Shown: positions 1 through 9,360 of the stretch, piece after piece
Layout: each line of letters begins with the position of its first letter
Numbering within the stretch: the stretch's first letter is position 1
Assembly (NCBI RefSeq): GCF_900187305.1
Contig: NZ_LT906434.1
Location: forward strand, 1,116,001 to 1,180,000
Reading direction: 5' to 3'
DNA: 64,000 nt
Origin: Neisseria zoodegmatis
GTDB lineage: Bacteria > Pseudomonadota > Gammaproteobacteria > Burkholderiales > Neisseriaceae
Made by a program: the position numbers and the translations under genes
Notes under the pieces: model-generated
The model's input: the letters and a program-made list of their open reading frames with translations, nothing else
Told to the model about the DNA's origin: nothing
The model's database searches: none

Positions 1-503
1 TTCAAATTCAGGGAGTAGCCAAACATCCGGCTGATGTTTTGTTTGATGAATGCTTTGTCGTAACCGTTGCGGCTCCAGAAAATCGCGGCGGCCACAGCTT
101 CGGCGCCTTTGATGCCTTCGGGGTGGTTGTGCGTAATCGCGGCGGAAGCGCGTGCATGGGCGAGGGTTTCTTCTAAGGTATCGGATGCCCAGCCGACAGC
201 CGAAACGCGCATGGCGGAGCCGTTTCCCCAGCTTCCGTAAGGCTCGGGCGGGTTTTGGTGAATCCAGCGTTGAAACGATGTGCCGTAAGCGCCGCGGGGT
301 GTGGGATAGCGGCGGCACCATTGCTGCATCAGCGCCGCTAGGTCGGCACGGCATCCGCCCAGCACCCAATCTGCCACGGCGGCCGTGCAGACCGTATCGT
401 CGGTAAAGCCGCAGTCGGGTGTGAAGAGTTCGAAGTCGGTGTGTTTGTGATTGTCGAACTCGAAACGGGAGCCGACAATATCGCCGGTAGCAGCACCTAG
501 CAT
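1..503 (-). CDS. ADP-ribosylglycohydrolase family protein (C-terminus outside window)
   Basis: The reading frame starts at the ATG read from 503 to 501 and runs off the left edge, giving about 167 residues without a stop. The N-terminus reads MLGAATGDIVGSRFE and is followed by FTDDT, the first metal-binding motif of the DraG/ADP-ribosylglycohydrolase fold. GNGSAMR and HNHPEGIKGA are further family motifs. These enzymes remove ADP-ribose from proteins or small molecules using two Mg ions. The second metal motif lies beyond the window, so catalytic competence cannot be judged, and the substrate is unknown. Confidence 0.8.
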   Translation of the reverse strand, partial: MLGAATGDIVGSRFEFDNHKHTDFELFTPDCGFTDDTVCTAAVADWVLGGCRADLAALMQQWCRRYPTPRGAYGTSFQRWIHQNPPEPYGSWGNGSAMRVSAVGWASDTLEETLAHARASAAITHNHPEGIKGAEAVAAAIFWSRNGYDKAFIKQNISRMFGYSLNL

Positions 504-547
504 GACATTCTCTCTATTATCTGCTTGAAGTGGGTTGATTTGGATTT

Positions 548-581
548 GAGGCCGTCTGAAAACTGTTTTTCAGACGGCCTC
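548..581 (-). terminator. DUS-pair terminator after ltgA
   Basis: Two inverted copies of the uptake sequence (GAGGCCGTCTGAA and its complement) form a hairpin with a short loop, about 50 bp past the ltgA stop codon. In Neisseria such paired uptake sequences commonly act as rho-independent terminators. Confidence 0.7.
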
Positions 582-629
582 TATCTTTATGGATGCGGTA
601 TGAAGTCAATCAGTTTGCAACAGACAGGC

Positions 630-2462
630 TTACTGACGCCCCGGCACCGTACCCATGCGCTGTTTCAGCGAAGTGTGCGGCTCGTTGAACAGGCTGGCGT
701 AATAAGTAGCGTTGGTCATGACTTTTTTCACGTAATCGCGGGTTTCGTTGAACGGAATCGTCTCGGCGTAAATCGCGCCTTCGAGCGAGGAAGACGATTG
801 CCAGTTGCGCGCGCGGCCGGGGCCGGCGTTGTAGCCTGCCGTGGCCATCACTTCATTGTTTTGAAGGCGGCGTTTGGCATCGGCCATATACCAAGTGCCC
901 ATGCGGATATTGCCGTTCATGGTGTACAGCTCGCTGCTGCTCATACCGATTTTGCCGGCAATTTCGCGGGCGGTGGCAGGCATCACCTGCATCAAACCTT
1001 GTGCGCCGACGCTGGATTGCGCGCCGAGCATAAACCGGCTTTCTTGGCGGATAAGGCCGTACACCCAAGCGGGATCGATGCCGACTTCCGACGCATAGCG
1101 GGTGGTGATGTCTTTAAACGGCGAAATGTAGCGCAGGTTGTAGTTTAGTTTGGTGTTGGTGCGGTCTGCGCTGTTGATGGCCATTTCGTAAAACTGATGG
1201 TCAAACGCCAGCTGGGCAGCTGTGAGCAACAGATTTTCATCCGCATTGCGCGTGGCAAAACGCCATTCCGCCTGTGCTTGGCGGCGCATTTTCCAGTCGC
1301 CGCTGCTTTGGCTGGCTTTGAACAGCGTTAAAGCGCGGTCGATGGCGCCGTCGCGGGCAAGTTGTTTAACGTCGCTTTTTGACGCCTCGCCGACATTGTT
1401 GCGCGTGCTGACGCGGCGGCCGAGTTCTTCGCCCGATAAGACGGCATAGAAGTTGCGGCCCGATGCAGCGGCTTTTTCATACAGACTGTTGGCGCGCGAG
1501 CGGTCGCCTTGTGCGGCATAACTGCGGGCAAGCCAGTATTGCCAAGTCGGGTCTTGTTGCAGCTTGGCGGGCATGGCTTCGATGATGTTCGCCAGCTCGC
1601 TCCAGCGTTGCAGACGCAGGGCGGCGCGTGCGTACCATTCAAACTGCTCGTTGCTCAATTGGCTGCGGTCGGCGCGGTTGAAATAGTTGAGAGCGGTGGA
1701 CATGTTTTGGCGCAGTGCTTGAACGTGGCCAAGCACGCCCCAAGCGTAGCCGCTTTGTTCGCGGGTAAGGCTGCCCGACATGCTTTCGAGCAGGGAAGCC
1801 GAAGCAGGATTTTTTTGGGCGGCGTTGCCGATGATGCCGACTAAAAGGGCTTCTTGTGCACCTTGTCCGCCTCCGTCAAACGGGCTGCCGAGTGCAGCGG
1901 CGAGGTTGCGGGCGTCGGTAATCTGATTGTTGCTGATTAAGCCGCGCACACGCCGCCAAGCATCTTGATTATTCAGACGGCCTGCCGAGGCGGCACTTTC
2001 CACCAAGCGGGTACATCCTTGCGGCAGACGTTTGATTTCTTTCACCAATTCGACTGCCAAACCGTTGAATTGGCTGCTGCTCAATTCGGAATAACATTGC
2101 GCTTCTTGAGAACGCCCGGCTTTGTCGAGCTTGGCATATTGTTGGTTAAACTGCTGCCACGCACCGCGCTTGCCCAAGCTCTTCAACCATTCGTTGCGCA
2201 CTTCTTCAGCCATCGCGCTGTGGGCGGACACCTGATTCAGAAACTGTTCGGGCAGGAAGTCGTCATCTTTTTTAGCGGCATCCAGTGCGCTTTGGTACAA
2301 TTGGTAGTCGGCCAAGATTTTCGTCGGCGTTTCAGCGGCGCGTGCAGACGGACGCGCTCCGTCACGAATAGGCTCTACGGGCTGCTCTTGCGACGAACAG
2401 GCGGTCAGAACGGCTGCAGTAATGGCAGTAAGCGTCAGGGTAAGCGTGCGCTGGAAGGTCAT
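630..2462 (-). CDS. ltgA: Soluble-type lytic murein transglycosylase, lipoprotein (LtgA/Slt family)
   Basis: This 610-residue protein starts with a lipoprotein signal peptide ending in LTAC, so it should be attached to the outer membrane. A long helical region (about residues 40-430) matches the doughnut-shaped superhelical domain of Slt70/LtgA. The C-terminal catalytic domain contains GLIRQESRF with the catalytic Glu near residue 474, then GLMQVMPATA and AGYNAGPGR, all standard for family 1 transglycosylases. The enzyme cleaves the MurNAc-GlcNAc bond to make 1,6-anhydro ends during wall turnover. Length fits neisserial LtgA. It is a single gene with its own DUS-pair terminator. The assignment is secure for the family and likely for LtgA specifically. 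Confidence 0.92.
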   Translation of the reverse strand: MTFQRTLTLTLTAITAAVLTACSSQEQPVEPIRDGARPSARAAETPTKILADYQLYQSALDAAKKDDDFLPEQFLNQVSAHSAMAEEVRNEWLKSLGKRGAWQQFNQQYAKLDKAGRSQEAQCYSELSSSQFNGLAVELVKEIKRLPQGCTRLVESAASAGRLNNQDAWRRVRGLISNNQITDARNLAAALGSPFDGGGQGAQEALLVGIIGNAAQKNPASASLLESMSGSLTREQSGYAWGVLGHVQALRQNMSTALNYFNRADRSQLSNEQFEWYARAALRLQRWSELANIIEAMPAKLQQDPTWQYWLARSYAAQGDRSRANSLYEKAAASGRNFYAVLSGEELGRRVSTRNNVGEASKSDVKQLARDGAIDRALTLFKASQSSGDWKMRRQAQAEWRFATRNADENLLLTAAQLAFDHQFYEMAINSADRTNTKLNYNLRYISPFKDITTRYASEVGIDPAWVYGLIRQESRFMLGAQSSVGAQGLMQVMPATAREIAGKIGMSSSELYTMNGNIRMGTWYMADAKRRLQNNEVMATAGYNAGPGRARNWQSSSSLEGAIYAETIPFNETRDYVKKVMTNATYYASLFNEPHTSLKQRMGTVPGRQ

Positions 2463-2580
2463 AGGGCAGTCTTTCTTGGTGTGTGGAGAAAAGTTTTGAT
2501 TTTAAACGATTCGGGCGGGAGTTTGAAACAGAAAAGCGATATTTACATTACATGACATTAGCGTGTCGATATAAATGATT

Positions 2581-2622
2581 CGAGGCCGTCTGAAATCATG
2601 AGGGAAATTTCAGACGGCCTCG
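2581..2622 (-). terminator. DUS-pair terminator after the lactate regulator
   Basis: Inverted uptake sequences (CGAGGCCGTCTGAAAT and its near complement) form a stem about 80 bp beyond the regulator stop codon at 2702. The stem lies between that gene and ltgA, which runs in the same direction. Confidence 0.6.
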
Positions 2623-2701
2623 AATCGTTTAGCACATCGTTTATAAGAATATGGCCGGTATGTTACCCGCGCTTCTTAAAAGCATTCCGCCAATCTTCAA
2701 A

Positions 2702-3496
2702 CTATTTAAAACCGGGTTTGCGGGCATCGCCGGCGGCTTGGGCAAGGGAAACGCTTTCGCGCAGTTGTTGTTCGCGGCGGAAGTTCAAGCTGTTTTGCAC
2801 ATAATCCAAATGCCGGTGCGCGGCCTGCATGGCTTCTGCGGCGTTTTGTTGTTTGATGGCTTTGAAGATGGCTTCGTGCTGCGCCGTCAGCTGCATATGG
2901 ATATCCGGCACGCCGAACATATTGGCGAGGTTGCGCTTGGTTTGCCCGGTCAGCAGGCGCAGCAGGCCGTCTGAAAGGCGCGTGAACATAATATTATGTG
3001 CAGCTTCGGCCACGGCTTGATGGAAACCGACATCGGCGGCGGATTGAAGGTCGAGATTGTTTTGCGCATAGGCTTCGCGCAGTTTGTCGAGCCAACTGCG
3101 CATCCGTGCCAAATCCGCATCGGTGCGGCGCTGGGCGGCCAAAGCGGCCAACATACCTTCGATATTGCGGCGGAAATCCAGCACTTCGCTTTCCATGCTT
3201 TCGTTTTTGTCGATTAAGTCTTCCCAGCCGTATTGGAAGTTTTTTTCGATGCGGCCGGAAACATAATGCCCGTCGCCCTGCCGGGTTTGCAGCATGCCGC
3301 GAACCGATAAAATGCGCAACGCCGAACGCAACGATTGGCGCGATACGCCGAACTCTTCCGCGAGCAGGCGTTCGGAGGGTAATTTGCTGCCAATTGGATA
3401 CACGTTTTGTAAAATCCGTTCCTCCAAAATAGAAGCAATCTGTGCGCCTATTCCGGGTAGTCTGACCGTAGCGCTGGTGTTCGGCTGCATATTCAT
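2702..3496 (-). CDS. lutR: GntR-family (FadR/FCD subfamily) regulator, probable L-lactate-responsive repressor
   Basis: The 264-residue protein has an N-terminal winged helix (about residues 15-80, with SKLPSERLLAEEFGVSRQSLRSAL as the recognition region) and a C-terminal FCD ligand domain (about 95-245). It is transcribed divergently from lutA. A 17-bp palindrome of the kind bound by LldR/PdhR-type regulators lies immediately upstream of lutA at 3744-3760, so this protein very likely controls the lactate operon. In gonococcus the related FCD regulator GdhR senses lactate and controls lctP; whether this is its orthologue or a separate LutR/LldR cannot be settled here. Start could be Met1 or Met3. 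Confidence 0.85.
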   Translation of the reverse strand: MNMQPNTSATVRLPGIGAQIASILEERILQNVYPIGSKLPSERLLAEEFGVSRQSLRSALRILSVRGMLQTRQGDGHYVSGRIEKNFQYGWEDLIDKNESMESEVLDFRRNIEGMLAALAAQRRTDADLARMRSWLDKLREAYAQNNLDLQSAADVGFHQAVAEAAHNIMFTRLSDGLLRLLTGQTKRNLANMFGVPDIHMQLTAQHEAIFKAIKQQNAAEAMQAAHRHLDYVQNSLNFRREQQLRESVSLAQAAGDARKPGFK

Positions 3497-3699
3497 ACCT
3501 GAATTACTTTTTGGGTGGTTGAATCAAGACGGCTGTGAAAGCTATGTATTTTCGAATGTTATCCAAAACATTTATTTATTATTGAATTGTTGGGCGGCTG
3601 AAATAGTGTCGCGTAAGCTGCCGAAGCATTGTACCGTAAACCTTTTATTGGCGATGGAAATTTCCAAGCAATGCAGTTCATTTATTTTTTTATTGCTAC

Positions 3700-3728
3700 T
3701 TGACCGCCTACACAGCATTACGTAAAGT
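3700..3728 (+). promoter_or_regulatory. Putative sigma-70 promoter of the lut operon
   Basis: TTGACC (3700-3705) and TAAAGT (3723-3728) are separated by 17 bp, which gives a good sigma-70 promoter. Transcription would start around 3735, just before the palindromic operator. Confidence 0.55.
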
Positions 3729-3743
3729 AGAACAAAATTCACA

Positions 3744-3760
3744 AATTGGTCAGACCAATT
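3744..3760. promoter_or_regulatory. Palindromic FadR/LldR-type operator of the lut operon
   Basis: AATTGGTCAGACCAATT is a perfect palindrome around a central A. It contains the TGGT-N3-ACCA core typical of LldR/PdhR/FadR-family sites. It lies directly downstream of the predicted promoter, in the position expected for a repressor roadblock, and between the divergent regulator gene and lutA. Confidence 0.8.
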
Positions 3761-3790
3761 AACCAAAATACCAAAAATATCAAAATCAAA

Positions 3791-4567
3791 ATGAACCACA
3801 ACACTACCTCAACCGCCGTTTCAGGCGGTAAACCAACCGATATTTACTTTTTCGGCACCTGTTTGCTGGATATTTTTATGCCCGAAGCAGGCATGGATGC
3901 GATTACCTTGATCGAACAGCAAGGCATCCGCGTTCATTTCCCGATGGAGCAAAGCTGCTGCGGACAACCTGCTTTTTCTTCCGGCCATCCGAAAGATTCT
4001 TTCGAAGTGGCGAAAGCGCAGCTCGGCCTGTTCCCCGAACCGTGGCCGGTGGTTGTGCCTTCCGGCTCTTGCGGCGGCATGATGAAACACCATTGGCCCA
4101 CTTTGTTTAAGGGTAGCATTTACGAGCGTCAGGCCAACGAGATTGCCGGCAGGGTGGTGGAATTTACCCATTTCCTGCTGTCTATCGGCTATGAACCGCA
4201 GGATAAAGGCGAACCCGCCAAAGTAGCGGTGCATACTTCCTGCTCTGCGCGTCGTGAAATGAATGTGCATGTGTCCGGCTGGGCGTTGGTGGATAAATTA
4301 GCCAATGTCGAGCGCGTTGTGCACGGGCATGAAAGCGAATGCTGCGGTTTCGGCGGTACGTTCTCCGTGAAGCATCCCGATATTTCAGGAGCGATGGTGA
4401 GCGATAAAGTGGCTGCCCTCAAAGAAACCGAAGCCGTGGAAATCATCAGCGCCGATGCGGGCTGTATGTTGAACATCGGCGGCAAAATCGCTAAAGATGA
4501 GCCGGGTATGCCCAAGCCCAAGCATATCGCAACGTTTTTGCTTGAGCGCACGGGAGGCAAAGTATGA
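3791..4567 (+). CDS. lutA: L-lactate utilization protein LutA (CCG-domain subunit)
   Basis: The protein has two cysteine-rich CCG domains, with SCCGQPAF near residue 57 and ECCGFGGTFS near residue 185, as in LutA/YkgE and heterodisulfide-reductase-like subunits. LutABC together oxidise L-lactate to pyruvate through iron-sulfur centres in the cytoplasm. The ATG at 3791 is preferred: a longer frame from a TTG at 3746 would start inside the operator. This gives 258 residues, close to the family norm. It overlaps lutC by 4 bp (ATGA), indicating translational coupling. It is the first gene of the lutA-lutC-lutB-lctP operon. Confidence 0.93.
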   Translation: MNHNTTSTAVSGGKPTDIYFFGTCLLDIFMPEAGMDAITLIEQQGIRVHFPMEQSCCGQPAFSSGHPKDSFEVAKAQLGLFPEPWPVVVPSGSCGGMMKHHWPTLFKGSIYERQANEIAGRVVEFTHFLLSIGYEPQDKGEPAKVAVHTSCSARREMNVHVSGWALVDKLANVERVVHGHESECCGFGGTFSVKHPDISGAMVSDKVAALKETEAVEIISADAGCMLNIGGKIAKDEPGMPKPKHIATFLLERTGGKV

Positions 4568-5259
4568 GCAACGCACGCGACAATATTTTAGCCAAGCTGC
4601 GCAAAGCCGCCGCCACGCCGATGCAGGAGCCTGATACCGAGGCTTATTACGAAGAAATGTCACCGCATTGGGACAGCGAAGAAGGCCGTCTGAAACATTG
4701 GGCGAAAACCATGCGCGCGGTCAAAACCGAGATTTATTGGGTGCGCCGTCACGATTGGGTGCAAACTTTGCTTAAAGTGGCAGCAGAAAAAGGCTTGCGC
4801 AATATTTTGCTGCCTTTGAAGACTGAGCACGGCCAAGAAGCCGCACAAGTCGTTCAGACGGCCGGTATCGAGGTCAAAGCATTCGACCGCCCGATTGAAG
4901 ATTGGAAAGACAGCTTTTTCAACGATATCGATGCTGGCTTTACCGATGTCCGCTGCGGTATCGCCCAAACCGGCACATTGATGCTGTGGCCGTCTGAAGA
5001 ACAGCCGCGCAGCCAAAGTTTGGTGCCGCCCGTGCATATCTGCCTGTTTGACACGACCAAAATGTATAACGATTTTTACAGTGCAATGCAGGGCGAGCGG
5101 ATGGTCGAAGGTATGCCGACCAATGTGGTGCTGGTTTCCGGCCCGTCTAAAACCGCCGATATCCAGCTTACCTTGGCATACGGCGCCCACGGCCCGCGCG
5201 ATATGGTGGTGTTGGCCGTATTGCCCGAACACATTGATCCGTCTGATTTGGACGAGTAA
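4564..5259 (+). CDS. lutC: L-lactate utilization protein LutC (LUD domain)
   Basis: This 231-residue protein is a single LUD domain, seen in the GIAQTGTLMLWPSEEQPRSQ stretch and in the downstream TNVVLVSGPSKTADIQ segment, which match LutC/YkgG. It is a subunit of the LutABC lactate oxidation complex. The start overlaps the lutA stop. An in-frame uptake sequence lies at about 4682, so the gene carries its own DNA uptake signal. The order A-C-B differs from the Bacillus order A-B-C. Confidence 0.92.
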   Translation: MSNARDNILAKLRKAAATPMQEPDTEAYYEEMSPHWDSEEGRLKHWAKTMRAVKTEIYWVRRHDWVQTLLKVAAEKGLRNILLPLKTEHGQEAAQVVQTAGIEVKAFDRPIEDWKDSFFNDIDAGFTDVRCGIAQTGTLMLWPSEEQPRSQSLVPPVHICLFDTTKMYNDFYSAMQGERMVEGMPTNVVLVSGPSKTADIQLTLAYGAHGPRDMVVLAVLPEHIDPSDLDE

Positions 5260-5313
5260 CACAATACGTCCGTTTCAGGCCGTCTGAAACGGGCATAGAA
5301 AAACAAAACCACT

Positions 5314-6762
5314 ATGAACACACAAACCATACATTTCCATCCGAAACCGGAAACTTTCAAGCAGAATGCCGTCGGCGCGCTGGCGGATGCCCCGTTGCGT
5401 AAAAGCCTGCGCACGGCCATGGATATGTTGATGACAAAACGTAAAAACGTATTGTCCGACGAATACGAGCTGCAAGCGCTGCGTACATTGTCCGAACATA
5501 TCCGCCAACGCTCTCTGTCGCGCTTGCCCGAATTGTTGGAGCAGCTGGAGCGCAAACTCACCGAGCTGGGTGTGAAAGTGCATTGGGCTGAAACGCCCGA
5601 CGAAGCGTGCCAAATCATTCACGGCATTATTGCCGCGAAAAACGGCAGTCTGATGGTCAAAGGCAAATCCATGGTCAGCGAAGAAATCGAGCTGAACCAT
5701 TATTTGGAAGACCACGGCATGCGCGCCGTGGAAAGCGATTTGGGCGAATATATCGTTCAGATGGCCGGTGAAAAACCCACACACATTGTGATGCCGGCGA
5801 TTCACAAAACCAAAGAACAGGTAAGCGAACTGTTCCACAACAACCTGAACACCCCGCTTACCGACGATGTGGACGAACTCACGGGCATTGCCCGCCGCGC
5901 CTTGCGTGATATTTACCGTACCGCCGACGTAGGCTTGAGCGGCGTGAATTTCGCCGTTGCCGAAACCGGTACGCTGTGCTTGGTAGAAAACGAAGGCAAC
6001 GGCCGTTTGACCACCACCGTGCCGCCTGTGCACATTGCCATTACCGGCATTGAAAAAGTCGTGGCCAAACTGTCGGACATTCCGCCGTTGTACAGCCTGT
6101 TGCCGCGCAGCGCCATCGGCCAGAACATCACCACTTATTTCAACATGATCACCGGCCCGCGCCGCAGCGCCGAGTTGGACGGTCCTCAAGAAATGCACTT
6201 GGTGTTGTTGGATAACGGCCGCAGCCAAGCGTATGCCGACGAGCAGATGCGCAAAACCCTGCAATGTATCCGTTGCGGTGCGTGTATGAACCACTGTCCG
6301 GTATATACCCGCATCGGCGGTGCCGCTTACGGCACCACTTATCCCGGCCCCATCGGTGAAATCATTTCACCGCACCTGCTGGGCTTGGAATCCACCAAAG
6401 ATTTGCCTACGGCATCTTCTTTGTGCGGTGCGTGTGCCGAAGTGTGCCCCGTGCGCATTCCGATTCCTGAGTTGCTGATGCGCTTGAGAACCGAAGCGCA
6501 ACGCTCGCCCAACGAGAAAGTACCGAACCCGATTAAGGGGCAGGGCGCTTCGCACAATTTGGGCGAACAGATTGCATGGCGTACGTTTAACGGCATTTTC
6601 AGCGGCAACAAGGTTTATCGTGCATTCGGTTGGGCGGCGACGAAATTCCGTTCGCTCACGCCGAGCAATCAGTTCGGTTGGACGCAAAACCGCATTCCGC
6701 TCAAACCCGCTGCGAAAACGCTGCATGAAATGGTGGCCGAGCGCCGACAAAACAACAAATAG
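5314..6762 (+). CDS. lutB: L-lactate utilization iron-sulfur protein LutB
   Basis: The 482-residue protein has an N-terminal LUD domain (about residues 60-300, with GVNFAVAETGTLCLVENEGN) and a ferredoxin-like part with CIRCGACMNHCPVY near residue 315 and CGACAEVCPV near residue 370. These ligate two 4Fe-4S clusters. The architecture is that of LutB/YkgF, the electron-transfer subunit of lactate oxidation. It follows lutC after 54 bp that contain one uptake sequence. The C-terminal domain (LutB_C) ends in a basic tail. Confidence 0.94.
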   Translation: MNTQTIHFHPKPETFKQNAVGALADAPLRKSLRTAMDMLMTKRKNVLSDEYELQALRTLSEHIRQRSLSRLPELLEQLERKLTELGVKVHWAETPDEACQIIHGIIAAKNGSLMVKGKSMVSEEIELNHYLEDHGMRAVESDLGEYIVQMAGEKPTHIVMPAIHKTKEQVSELFHNNLNTPLTDDVDELTGIARRALRDIYRTADVGLSGVNFAVAETGTLCLVENEGNGRLTTTVPPVHIAITGIEKVVAKLSDIPPLYSLLPRSAIGQNITTYFNMITGPRRSAELDGPQEMHLVLLDNGRSQAYADEQMRKTLQCIRCGACMNHCPVYTRIGGAAYGTTYPGPIGEIISPHLLGLESTKDLPTASSLCGACAEVCPVRIPIPELLMRLRTEAQRSPNEKVPNPIKGQGASHNLGEQIAWRTFNGIFSGNKVYRAFGWAATKFRSLTPSNQFGWTQNRIPLKPAAKTLHEMVAERRQNNK

Positions 6763-6994
6763 CAACTATTCAAGCGATTTGAAACAGCGGCTTTAGCAAG
6801 ACCTGTGTTGTGAAAACAAAGATGCTTGATAAGGCCGTCTGAATCAGATGGCGAGAAAACCGGGCAGACGTTTTTGTACCGCCCTTTATGAACCGCGATA
6901 AAGCCTGCATTGGCAGCTTTGCCGGTTCTTTTAATGTATCGGGTTCATCCGGTATACGACACTAAAATAAATTTCGCCTCAGAGGATGGAAAAA
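6763..6994 (+). other. lutB-lctP intergenic stretch
   Basis: These 230 bp hold one uptake sequence variant near 6834 and no gene. The final part has a purine-rich Shine-Dalgarno (AGAGGA, 6981-6986) for lctP. No strong terminator is visible, so lctP may be read from the lut promoter as well as from a promoter here. Confidence 0.5.
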
Positions 6995-8575
6995 ATGGCT
7001 TTATTTCTCAGCATTTTCCCTATCGTATTGCTGATTTGGCTGATGGTTAAGAAAAACGGTATGCCGTCTTATATTGCATTGCCGTTAACTGCCGCGCTGA
7101 TTTACGTTTTACAGATTACTTACTTCAACAACAGCTTTATGCTGTTGAACGCCAATGTGATTTCAGGTCTGATTTCTACATTGACGCCGATTACCGTGAT
7201 TTTCGGTGCGATTATGTTTAACCGCATGATGGAAACCGCGGGCTGTATCGAAGTGATCCGCAAGTGGTTGGGCAATATCAACCCGAATCCGGTGGCTCAG
7301 TTGATGATTATCGGTTGGGCGTTTGCATTTATGATTGAGGGCGCCAGCGGCTTCGGTACGCCGGCTGCGATTGCCGCGCCGATTTTGATGAGTTTGGGCT
7401 TCAACCCGCTGCGCGTGGCTATTTTCACTTTGGTGATGAACTCCGTGCCGGTATCGTTCGGTGCGGTAGGTACGCCGACTTGGTTTGGTTTCGCGCCGCT
7501 GAATCTGGAGCATGCAGACATTATGTCTATCGGCCGTCAAACCGGCTTGATCCACTTCTTCGCCGCTTTCATCATTCCTTTAATCGGTTTGAGTTTCATC
7601 ACTTCTTGGCAGGAAATCCGTAAAAACTTTGTGTTTATCGCCATCAGCGTGATGTCGTGTACCATTCCTTATGTGTTGCTGGCGGCGGTTAATGAAGAAT
7701 TCCCCGCATTGGTAGGCGGTGCCATCGGCTTGCTGATTTCTGTGGCTGTGGCCAACAAAGGCATCGGCTTGAGCAAAGATTATCCGAAAGACCCGAATGC
7801 TGAAAAACTGCCTATCGCCGTTGTGGCAAAAGCGTTGGCGCCTTTGGGTATGCTGATCGGCTTCTTGGTGATTACCCGTATCAAGCAATTGGGTATTAAA
7901 GGTTTGCTGACCGATACCACACCGCTGTTCAACATTCCGATGGGTATTTTCGACTTCGAGTTAACCCGTTCTCTGACTTTGGTGTTCAAAAACATTTTGG
8001 GCGAAGCGGTAAACGACCGTTACCAAACCCTGTATGTTCCGGCGTGGATTCCGTTTGTGATTACCGTGTTGATCGCTATTTGGTTCTACCGCATTAAATT
8101 TGCCGATGCCAAAGCATTCTATGTGGCGACTTTCAATCAAACCAAAAAACCTTTGCTCGCTTTGATGGGCGCGCTGGTGATGGTGAAATTGATGATGGTC
8201 GGCGGCGATTCGTCTATGGTGAAAACCATCGGTACGGAATTTGCAGCAATGGCCGGCGAGCATTGGGTGTATTTCGCGCCTTACTTGGGTGCAATCGGTG
8301 CGTTCTTCTCCGGATCCAACACGGTATCCAACCTGACATTCGGCCCGATTCAGCAGCAAATCGCTTTGGATACCGGATTGTCCGTAACCCTGATTTTGGC
8401 GCTTCAATCCGTGGGCGGTGCGATGGGTAACATGGTGTGTATCAACAACATCATCGCCGTGTGTACGGTATTGAACGTGCAAAACAAAGAAGGTGAAATT
8501 ATTAAGAAAACTGTGATTCCGATGTTTATCTACGGCATTATCGCCGTAACGGTGGCGCTGATTTTCTTACTGTAA
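6995..8575 (+). CDS. lctP: L-lactate permease LctP
   Basis: This 526-residue inner-membrane protein is made almost entirely of hydrophobic helices and carries the LctP-family signatures IEGASGFGTPAAI and SVPVSFGAVGTPTW. C-terminal GAIGAFFSGSNTVSNLTF is also typical. It imports L-lactate with protons and so feeds LutABC encoded just upstream. The ATG at 6995 is preferred over 6986, because AGAGGA at 6981-6986 then sits 8 bp away. Lactate is a main carbon source for Neisseria on mucosa. The identification is firm. Confidence 0.95.
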   Translation: MALFLSIFPIVLLIWLMVKKNGMPSYIALPLTAALIYVLQITYFNNSFMLLNANVISGLISTLTPITVIFGAIMFNRMMETAGCIEVIRKWLGNINPNPVAQLMIIGWAFAFMIEGASGFGTPAAIAAPILMSLGFNPLRVAIFTLVMNSVPVSFGAVGTPTWFGFAPLNLEHADIMSIGRQTGLIHFFAAFIIPLIGLSFITSWQEIRKNFVFIAISVMSCTIPYVLLAAVNEEFPALVGGAIGLLISVAVANKGIGLSKDYPKDPNAEKLPIAVVAKALAPLGMLIGFLVITRIKQLGIKGLLTDTTPLFNIPMGIFDFELTRSLTLVFKNILGEAVNDRYQTLYVPAWIPFVITVLIAIWFYRIKFADAKAFYVATFNQTKKPLLALMGALVMVKLMMVGGDSSMVKTIGTEFAAMAGEHWVYFAPYLGAIGAFFSGSNTVSNLTFGPIQQQIALDTGLSVTLILALQSVGGAMGNMVCINNIIAVCTVLNVQNKEGEIIKKTVIPMFIYGIIAVTVALIFLL

Positions 8576-8700
8576 ATCTTTGCGGCAAACCGTTGGAAAC
8601 CCGGCTGTATTGAGCGTTAAGTTGAAAGAGCAAATCAGTTGGGTTTCCGGCAATCAAGCGTAGTACGATGCTTGGTTTGATTATCTTGTATTACACATAC

Positions 8701-8734
8701 CAAAGGCCGTCTGAAAATTTTCAGACGGCCTTTG
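8701..8734. terminator. Bidirectional DUS-pair terminator between lctP and greB
   Basis: CAAAGGCCGTCTGAAAA and its exact complement form a nearly loop-free hairpin between the convergent lctP and greB genes. It can terminate both. Confidence 0.75.
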
Positions 8735-8768
8735 GTATGGAGTTATCAAGATTATGCAGCTTTGCCGT

Positions 8769-9263
8769 TTATTCAATCCGCACATATTCAACGGAAAGAA
8801 TCTCAATCACTTCGCGGCCTTCGGGGCCGTTTAACACCACTTCATCGCCTTCTCGAGCTTTGATCAGGCAGCGGGCCAGCGGGGAAATCCATGAGATTTT
8901 GTTTTTGGCTGTGTCGATTTCATCAATGCCGACAATTTTGACGATCTGTTCGCTACCGTCTCCGCGCAGAAGCTCGACCGTGGCGCCGAAAAACACCTGA
9001 TCCGTCGCTTCGCGGGTTTCGGGGTCAACCACTTGGGCGGCTTCCAAGCGCTTGGTGAGAAAGCGGATGCGGCGGTCTATTTCGCGCATGCGGCGTTTGC
9101 CGTAAAGATAGTCGCCGTTTTCGCTGCGGTCGCCGTTGCCGGCCGCCCAGTTCACAATCTGCACGATTTCGGGGCGTTCTTTGTTGACGAGGTTGTACAG
9201 TTCGTCTTTCAAAGCTTGCCAACCTGTGGGCGTGATATAGTTTTTCTGAGTGTCTGTGCTCAT
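8769..9263 (-). CDS. greB: Transcription elongation factor GreB
   Basis: This 164-residue protein has the GreA/GreB coiled-coil finger, with the acidic tip in GNGDRSENGDYLYGKRRMREID (about residues 43-64), and a C-terminal FKBP-like domain ending in IEILSVEYV. The YGKRRMREID form and the basic patch are typical of GreB rather than GreA. It rescues backtracked RNA polymerase by stimulating transcript cleavage. It is followed by a DUS-pair terminator shared with lctP. Confidence 0.93.
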   Translation of the reverse strand: MSTDTQKNYITPTGWQALKDELYNLVNKERPEIVQIVNWAAGNGDRSENGDYLYGKRRMREIDRRIRFLTKRLEAAQVVDPETREATDQVFFGATVELLRGDGSEQIVKIVGIDEIDTAKNKISWISPLARCLIKAREGDEVVLNGPEGREVIEILSVEYVRIE

Positions 9264-9360
9264 TGTTTAAGGCCGTCTGAACAATCTGAAAGCGTTATTT
9301 TAACTCATCAGAAAGTTTTTTCAGACGGCCTTTTGCATTCTTTTTATCGGCTGCCGCGTA

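Noticed and set aside
5275..6294. 339-codon antisense ORF opposite lutB
   Set aside because: It mirrors the codon bias of lutB, has no recognisable motif and would end at a DUS site.
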